Below, in pieces: positions 59,755 to 64,000 of a DNA stretch of 64,000 nt. A program made the position numbers and the translations under genes. The stretch comes from Celeribacter baekdonensis (GTDB lineage Bacteria > Pseudomonadota > Alphaproteobacteria > Rhodobacterales > Rhodobacteraceae). The stretch lies in the NCBI RefSeq assembly GCF_003047105.1, contig NZ_CP028475.1, forward strand, positions 3,162,001-3,226,000, in the 5' to 3' direction. The notes under the pieces were generated by a model, which worked only from the letters and a program-made list of their open reading frames with translations, was not told the origin of the DNA and ran no database searches. The first letter of the stretch is position 1, and each line of letters begins with the position of its first letter.

Positions 59755-60693
59755 TCAAGACGATCCGATTTTTGCCCGCGGATGGGCGGCCTCGTACACT
59801 TGCAACAGACGCGCTGTGTCCACCGCCGTATACGCCTGAGTTGTGGATAGTGAGGCATGGCCCAATAGCTCTTGAATCGCCCGCAAATCCCCGCCTGCGG
59901 TCAGCAAATGGGTCGCAAAAGAGTGGCGCATCGCGTGGGGCGTGACACTTGAGGGCAGGCCAAGCTGCATCCGCGCGGCCTCAGTGACTTTTGAAATCAA
60001 ACGCGGATTGAGCGCCCCGCCACGTTTACCGCGAAACAGAGGTGCTTTTGGCTCCAATTCATGGGGGCAAAGCCGGACATATTCCGCAACCGCACGCCGC
60101 GCGACAGGCAACACCGGCACAATGCGCTCTTTGTTGCCCTTGCCGATGATGCGGATCACCTCACCCACGGGCACATCTCCGCCGGTGAGCGACAGCGCCT
60201 CGGAAATCCGCAAGCCACAGCCGTACAGCAAGGTCACCACTGCCACATCACGCGCGGCGATCCATGGCTCATCGGATTGCACCTCGACCGTCGAGAGCAA
60301 CGACTGCGCCGCCTCAACGGTCAAGGGGCGGGGCAGTTTGCGTTGGAATTTCGGGGAGCGGGTGGACAGGATCGCGGTGGCATCAAAGCCGTCGCGTTCG
60401 GCCAAAAAGCGGGTGAAGGTTTTCACCGCAGACAGCGCGCGCGCCAGTGAGCGAGGGGCCACGCCACGCCCGCGCTCATGCGCCATCCACGCGCGCATAT
60501 CGGTTAATGTCAGTGTGCTGAGGCGGGCGGGACCAAAGCCCTCGCCCAGATGATTGGCCAAAAATGCCAGCCAGCCGGTGACATCATGGGCATAGGCCGT
60601 GATCGTGTGCTCAGAGGCGTTTTTGAGCGCGCGTTCACGGTCAAGCCAGTCGGAAAGCGTGGCCCGCATCCCCTCTGTGAGCGCGAGGCTCAT
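59755..60693 (-). CDS. xerC: Tyrosine recombinase XerC
   Basis: Site-specific recombinase that resolves chromosome dimers at dif with XerD. The 312 residues have a SAM-like N-terminal core-binding domain (LSDWLDRERALKNASEHTIT) and a catalytic domain with all expected residues: Arg in YGCGLRISEALSLTG (~160), Lys in GKGNKERIVPV (~185), HxxR in HAMRHSFATHLL (~255), His in LGHASLSTTQAYTAVD (~275) and the nucleophile tyrosine there. Its ATG overlaps the stop of the DUF484 gene, the conserved Proteobacterial pairing of yigA-like DUF484 and xerC. It is housekeeping and not part of an integrated element. Confidence 0.93.
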   Translation of the reverse strand: MSLALTEGMRATLSDWLDRERALKNASEHTITAYAHDVTGWLAFLANHLGEGFGPARLSTLTLTDMRAWMAHERGRGVAPRSLARALSAVKTFTRFLAERDGFDATAILSTRSPKFQRKLPRPLTVEAAQSLLSTVEVQSDEPWIAARDVAVVTLLYGCGLRISEALSLTGGDVPVGEVIRIIGKGNKERIVPVLPVARRAVAEYVRLCPHELEPKAPLFRGKRGGALNPRLISKVTEAARMQLGLPSSVTPHAMRHSFATHLLTAGGDLRAIQELLGHASLSTTQAYTAVDTARLLQVYEAAHPRAKIGSS

Positions 60694-61412
60694 CCCAGCC
60701 AGCGGCGCATCATGCGTTCAAACACGCCGGAGAAAAAATTCAGCAAATCCGTGCCCTGCGCCGGGCGGAACATATGCGGGTCTTCAGACCCGAAAATCAA
60801 CAGGCCGGGCAGGCGGCCTGCGCCGAGGTCGAGTTTCATCAAGGCTTCGGAATGGATGTAACCCGCCGAGGCACCGTAAATTATGTCCGCCTCGGGCGAC
60901 ACTTGCCGTAGGGTGACGGGGCGCACCGGGATGTTGCGGCCAAAGGTGATGTAGGTGTCAATGAAGCCCGGTTCGGCGGTGATCAACACATTGCCCAGTT
61001 TCTTGACCGTGGGATCGGCGTCCTCGACCTTGGTCTCCAACAAAAGCCGCACGGCATCAAGCCGCAGTGTGTTGGACACATCCCCAGATAGAACGGAGAG
61101 AAATTCTTTGAAATCAGAAGGTTCCATCAGGCGAAGCACGGCGCGATGGATTTGATTGGTGCCGGCAAGGTTTTCATAGGCGGCGGCAATCACGCCGCGA
61201 TGGGTGTCTTCCAAACGGTCCAGCCGATCTTCGAGCCGCTCCATGGCAATGCCACGCAAATCCACAATATTGTCACCTGAGGTGCGTTCGTTGGCGGCGA
61301 TGAGCGCACGCATCACGTCCAGATCGTCCAAAATCATATCCGGGTCGGAAATGATTTTTTCGCGCAGGTCTTCTGCCATCGACGACATCGCCCGGGGGAG
61401 TTGGGTGCTCAT
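60690..61412 (-). CDS. DUF484-family protein
   Basis: A 240-residue cytoplasmic protein of DUF484, a GAF-like family of unknown biochemical role that is conserved immediately upstream of xerC. The start at 61412 gives MSTQLPRAMSSMAEDLREKI; a longer frame to 61490 has no family support. A helical N-terminus (REKIISDPDMILDDLDVMRA) and a coiled-coil linker lead to a GAF-like domain with PGLLIFGSEDPHMFRPAQGT near the C-terminus. Stop overlaps xerC start (ATGA), so expression is coupled. Confidence 0.85.
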   Translation of the reverse strand: MSTQLPRAMSSMAEDLREKIISDPDMILDDLDVMRALIAANERTSGDNIVDLRGIAMERLEDRLDRLEDTHRGVIAAAYENLAGTNQIHRAVLRLMEPSDFKEFLSVLSGDVSNTLRLDAVRLLLETKVEDADPTVKKLGNVLITAEPGFIDTYITFGRNIPVRPVTLRQVSPEADIIYGASAGYIHSEALMKLDLGAGRLPGLLIFGSEDPHMFRPAQGTDLLNFFSGVFERMMRRWLG

Positions 61413-61517
61413 ACTGCCTCTTTCGTTACCGCCGGTTTTCCGGTCGTTGACGCCATTATGCCCAGCAAACCGTTTTGGTTCAAGTCGCATGCCGTGCGGA
61501 TCTCTTTTGAGCGGCGG

Positions 61518-63290
61518 CTATTCTGCGGCCTCTTTCGAGGGATCACGATAGGCGTCGGGGATCTCTCCGCCCCAGGCTTCGCTGAAAATCCATTTCTTGC
61601 GCTCTTCAAATTCTTCGACGCCAGCCAGTGATGCGATCCGCGCCTCATGCGCAGCGCAGCAGGCTTCGTGAAGGTCTGCCAGTATCGGATCGGACAAAAG
61701 GCGGTCGTATTCCTTGCGGGCCAGCGCGCCGAACCGGGTGAGGTCAGAGGTGGTTTCGCCTTGGTTGTTGCGGGTGCGCCAATAGCGATTGGACACGCTC
61801 TTGTCGGCCACGACCACGTCTCCGCGATGCATTTTCACCAAGAAACATTCGAGCGAGCGCAGCGGGAAATGGTCCAGAGACACAAGATCATAGGCACCGC
61901 GACAATCCCACCCATTCATCTCCGGATCTTTGAGGAAGCCGGGGCGTGTGCGTCCCGATCCATCGCGCCAAATCGTCTGCCCAAAGTCTTGCGAAATATC
62001 CGGGCGATGGTTGCGGATCGCGTTGATGCGGGGGCTGAGGCGGGTGATACTTTTGACGCCCCGGTGCGCTTTCTGTTTGCCCGGTGTGGTGGACTGGTGA
62101 CCCGGATAGGCTTCGGTCACCCATGTCCGTTCATAGGCCAGCTTGTTGTTGGACCCGTGATTGATTTCGGACATCGACAGAACGTCGAACTCCCCAGTGG
62201 CGGCAAACAGATCCTCGAGCCGACCCTCGCCGACGCGGATGTTGATAAACTCGTCCACATCCATGGAAATGACGTAATCGACCTCCCGCATTTCGCGAGT
62301 GTAGTGCAAATAGCGCAGAGCCACGGGTTGGAAATTCGTCGCATCCGATCCCAGCGCCGGATTGGCCATATGCCGCACAATCCCCATGTCATCAAGCCGA
62401 TCGAGCAGCTTGTCGGTGCCGTCGGTGCAATCATTGGTGAACACTAAAAAGTCGGTGACCCCAATGGCACGATGCCACGCGATCCATTCGAGGATAAAGG
62501 GGCCTTCGTTTTTCATACAGGTTGGGATCAGGACGCGCGGGGCCTCAGCCCCCCAAGGCCGATATGGCCGCCGCGGCAGAATCGCGCCTTCGATCATTTG
62601 CCCCGCGACCAAGACACGATCAAAACGTTTGACCGACGAGTCCGGTTTGGTGTCAGGGGAGGGTAAAAACCCTTTTTCCCCAAGCATGTCGACGATCTTG
62701 CGCAGCCCCTCTTGGCCATAGACCTTTGGATGCACTTCCATCACGATATGGCGCAGGCCCGACAGATCCACCTCGTCCAAAAGCCCAAGCTCCCCGCCTT
62801 CGATGTCACAGGACAACACGGTGGGGCGGAACTCTTGGAACAGCGTGTCCATGCCCGCCGAGGGCACCTCTTCGATGCGTGCATAAGGACGCGAGTCCGG
62901 TTCCATTGAACTGGCCCAGTAATTGTCGCGGATGTAAAATTTCACCGGATCGCCGGTTTTTGCCATCGCCACGCCGTTGCGCAACTCCGTGGTTTCAATG
63001 CCATTGAGCCGCCATGTTTCTTTGATCATCGGGACAAGGTTTGGGTCGGCCTCGATCGACAAAACCGCCTCGACGCCCTCGACAGTGGCCGCGACGCTCG
63101 ACACCACGCCGACACCGGCCCCAAGCTCCAAAAGTCGATCTCCGGGCTGCAAAATGGCCCGCATGATCTCGACCTCCCCCTTCTCGTATTTGCCCTTTCG
63201 CATGGGCTTTTCGATCGTTGGGGTGATGATATTGGGAACAAAGGCTACTTTTATGCCGTGAATCGTGAGTGTCTCGTCATACGCGTACAT
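61518..63290 (-). CDS. FkbM-type methyltransferase fused to a glycosyltransferase-2-like domain
   Basis: A 590-residue two-domain enzyme, likely modifying surface glycans. Residues ~30-235 are an FkbM-family SAM methyltransferase with motif I LLELGAGVGVVSSVAATVEG (~50), LSCDIEGGELGLLDEVDLSG and a conserved IVMEVHPKVYG. Residues ~255-500 are a glycosyltransferase of the Glyco_tranf_2_4/GT92-like group: PTCMKNEGPFILEWIAWHRA, VFTNDCTDGTDKLLDRL and the metal-binding SMDVDEFINI. Starts further upstream (e.g. 63389, 63563) would add a low-complexity tail without conserved features; 63290 fits the methyltransferase boundary. Substrate unknown. Confidence 0.87.
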   Translation of the reverse strand: MYAYDETLTIHGIKVAFVPNIITPTIEKPMRKGKYEKGEVEIMRAILQPGDRLLELGAGVGVVSSVAATVEGVEAVLSIEADPNLVPMIKETWRLNGIETTELRNGVAMAKTGDPVKFYIRDNYWASSMEPDSRPYARIEEVPSAGMDTLFQEFRPTVLSCDIEGGELGLLDEVDLSGLRHIVMEVHPKVYGQEGLRKIVDMLGEKGFLPSPDTKPDSSVKRFDRVLVAGQMIEGAILPRRPYRPWGAEAPRVLIPTCMKNEGPFILEWIAWHRAIGVTDFLVFTNDCTDGTDKLLDRLDDMGIVRHMANPALGSDATNFQPVALRYLHYTREMREVDYVISMDVDEFINIRVGEGRLEDLFAATGEFDVLSMSEINHGSNNKLAYERTWVTEAYPGHQSTTPGKQKAHRGVKSITRLSPRINAIRNHRPDISQDFGQTIWRDGSGRTRPGFLKDPEMNGWDCRGAYDLVSLDHFPLRSLECFLVKMHRGDVVVADKSVSNRYWRTRNNQGETTSDLTRFGALARKEYDRLLSDPILADLHEACCAAHEARIASLAGVEEFEERKKWIFSEAWGGEIPDAYRDPSKEAAE

Positions 63291-63806
63291 GTGGTGCCTG
63301 CCGGTGACTGTTTGGGGGAATTTCTTCTCAGACTCGTCTATTTGAAGCAGTGTTTCAATGGGGTTAACGCTGATCCAGCCGTGAAACATGTCTTTTTGCA
63401 CGAAGTGGCAAGAAGACGCGCAGCGCGGCAGAGTGAGAGAGTTTCCGAATGTCACCCATACACTGTTCGTTTTATCTCTTTTGGAGATGTAAATGGTGCA
63501 GCACTGTCCTTTCCAAGCAAAGACCGCAGATACGCTCATGCATTTGACCCAGCAGGATTGCATTTGTCTTCAAATTTTAAATCGATAGTATATGGCGGCC
63601 GCGCGGGGAAAAATACGAACATTGTAACACATCGGCTTCTTGGCGATCCTTTGGGGGCTTTGAATGGCGCTTCGATCGTGTCGCCAAAATGGCCAGTTAT
63701 GGTTTCCCCAGGCCGTCGTCTTTATTATGAAAGTGTGTCCGGCTGGAATCCACTTGCAAATCACAGCCTTGGGGCTTTTAGAGGGCAGATTGATGGGGTT
63801 GACTAG
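63258..63806 (+). CDS. Unrecognised protein, uncertain start
   Basis: An open frame that ends 14 bases inside a downstream lipoprotein gene. The first part overlaps the start of the divergent glycosyltransferase and reads Cys- and Arg-rich, so the true start is probably an internal GTG near 63381 (or later), giving about 140 residues. The C-terminal part (AALSFPSKDRRYAHAFDPAG, NTNIVTHRLLGDPLGALNGA, SPGRRLYYESVSGWNPLANH) has secreted-domain-like composition but no family I recognise and no clear signal peptide. GC is lower than in the flanking genes, which suggests foreign or weakly selected DNA. Translational coupling to the next gene supports its being real. Confidence 0.4.
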   Translation: MNRECLVIRVHVVPAGDCLGEFLLRLVYLKQCFNGVNADPAVKHVFLHEVARRRAARQSERVSECHPYTVRFISFGDVNGAALSFPSKDRRYAHAFDPAGLHLSSNFKSIVYGGRAGKNTNIVTHRLLGDPLGALNGASIVSPKWPVMVSPGRRLYYESVSGWNPLANHSLGAFRGQIDGVD

Positions 63807-64000
63807 GATTTCTGGGGCGCTCTTTCTCTTCCTTTTAACTGGGTGCTTAGCGAGGTCTGATCTTCACTCACGGATCATGTTCGATAGTTCTGGGGAAGCA
63901 GATAAAATATATAGTTACGGGCGAACGTCTCTTCTTGAAGAAATGCCTGAAATTGGCGGCACTTGCATTGAACGGGAGAGCCATGTGGTTTGCCGTTTTC
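63793..64000 (+). CDS. Putative lipoprotein, truncated by the window edge
   Basis: The frame is open from an ATG at 63793 to the end of the window. MGLTRISGALFLFLLTGC is a lipoprotein signal with lipobox LTGC (cysteine at residue 18). The following ~50 residues, including HSRIMFDSSGEADKIYSY and EEMPEIGGTCIERESHVVCR, match nothing I know. The start lies 14 bases before the stop of the preceding frame and follows AGAGGGCAG. GC is only about 42-52% in this stretch. Confidence 0.65.
   Translation, partial: MGLTRISGALFLFLLTGCLARSDLHSRIMFDSSGEADKIYSYGRTSLLEEMPEIGGTCIERESHVVCRF

Noticed and set aside
1-64000. CRISPR arrays, prophage genes or tRNA genes
   Set aside because: No regularly spaced repeats, phage structural genes or cloverleaf sequences were seen. 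XerC is in its normal housekeeping context beside DUF484.

Overview
The window looks like chromosome from a marine-type Rhodobacteraceae (Alphaproteobacteria, Roseobacter/Rhodobacter group). GC is near 60%, genes are tightly packed with many ATGA start/stop overlaps, and several operons are typical of this family: opgGIHC, the acs-actP cluster, puuD-type urate oxidation, and a LapB-like type I secretion operon. The assignment is inferred from gene content and order, not from a database search.

Layout. 1-2829: 5'-truncated 5-oxoprolinase/hydantoinase. 2890-7391: urate-to-glyoxylate catabolism, divergently arranged (puuD and uraH on +; a puuE-uraD fusion, ureidoglycine aminohydrolase and allA on -). 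7398-9238: dgoK-galM. 9332-12092: divergent copper chaperone and Cu+ P-type ATPase. 12325-20810: Ig-repeat adhesin with its own type I secretion system (outer membrane lipoprotein, ABC ATPase, HlyD adaptor). 20832-21437: Nudix hydrolase.

21442-30588 is a collinear acetate locus on the minus strand: acsA, a DUF4212 subunit, actP, a cNMP/CBS/DUF294 protein, a small membrane protein, a lone receiver, and a membrane sensor whose kinase part has lost its catalytic motifs and is fused to a DnaQ-type exonuclease. An AT-rich control region with four copies of TTGTAAA/TTTACAA precedes acsA. 30785-33190 is non-coding or decayed DNA with a broken IS66-family element. 33192-37861: chemoreceptor, DeoR-type regulator and FAD amine oxidase. 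37900-41828: split-PqiA pqiAABC membrane-lipid transport operon. 42200-47080: opgGIHC for periplasmic glucans. 47469-50364: sugar-phosphate transferase, GH13_18 phosphorylase and an unlisted 49-residue gene. 50452-56207: truA, ycjX-ycjF, a small secreted protein, a flavoprotein monooxygenase and a truncated hemoglobin. 56207-63290: ileS, an EF-hand protein, xerC, DUF484 and an FkbM-methyltransferase/glycosyltransferase fusion. 63300-64000 is lower in GC and holds an unrecognised reading frame plus the start of a lipoprotein gene.

Three points deserve attention. (1) The acetate locus couples uptake and activation to a degenerate kinase-exonuclease fusion, a receiver and a nucleotidyltransferase-like protein; this is the best candidate for an under-described system. 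(2) ileS contains a roughly 360-bp patch of much lower GC (35-45% by hand count) inside otherwise 60% GC sequence, suggesting a recombinant allele. (3) Two conserved enzymes, acsA and the ureidoglycine aminohydrolase, each appear to lack one base in a G/C run, so either the assembly has homopolymer errors or both genes are really frameshifted.
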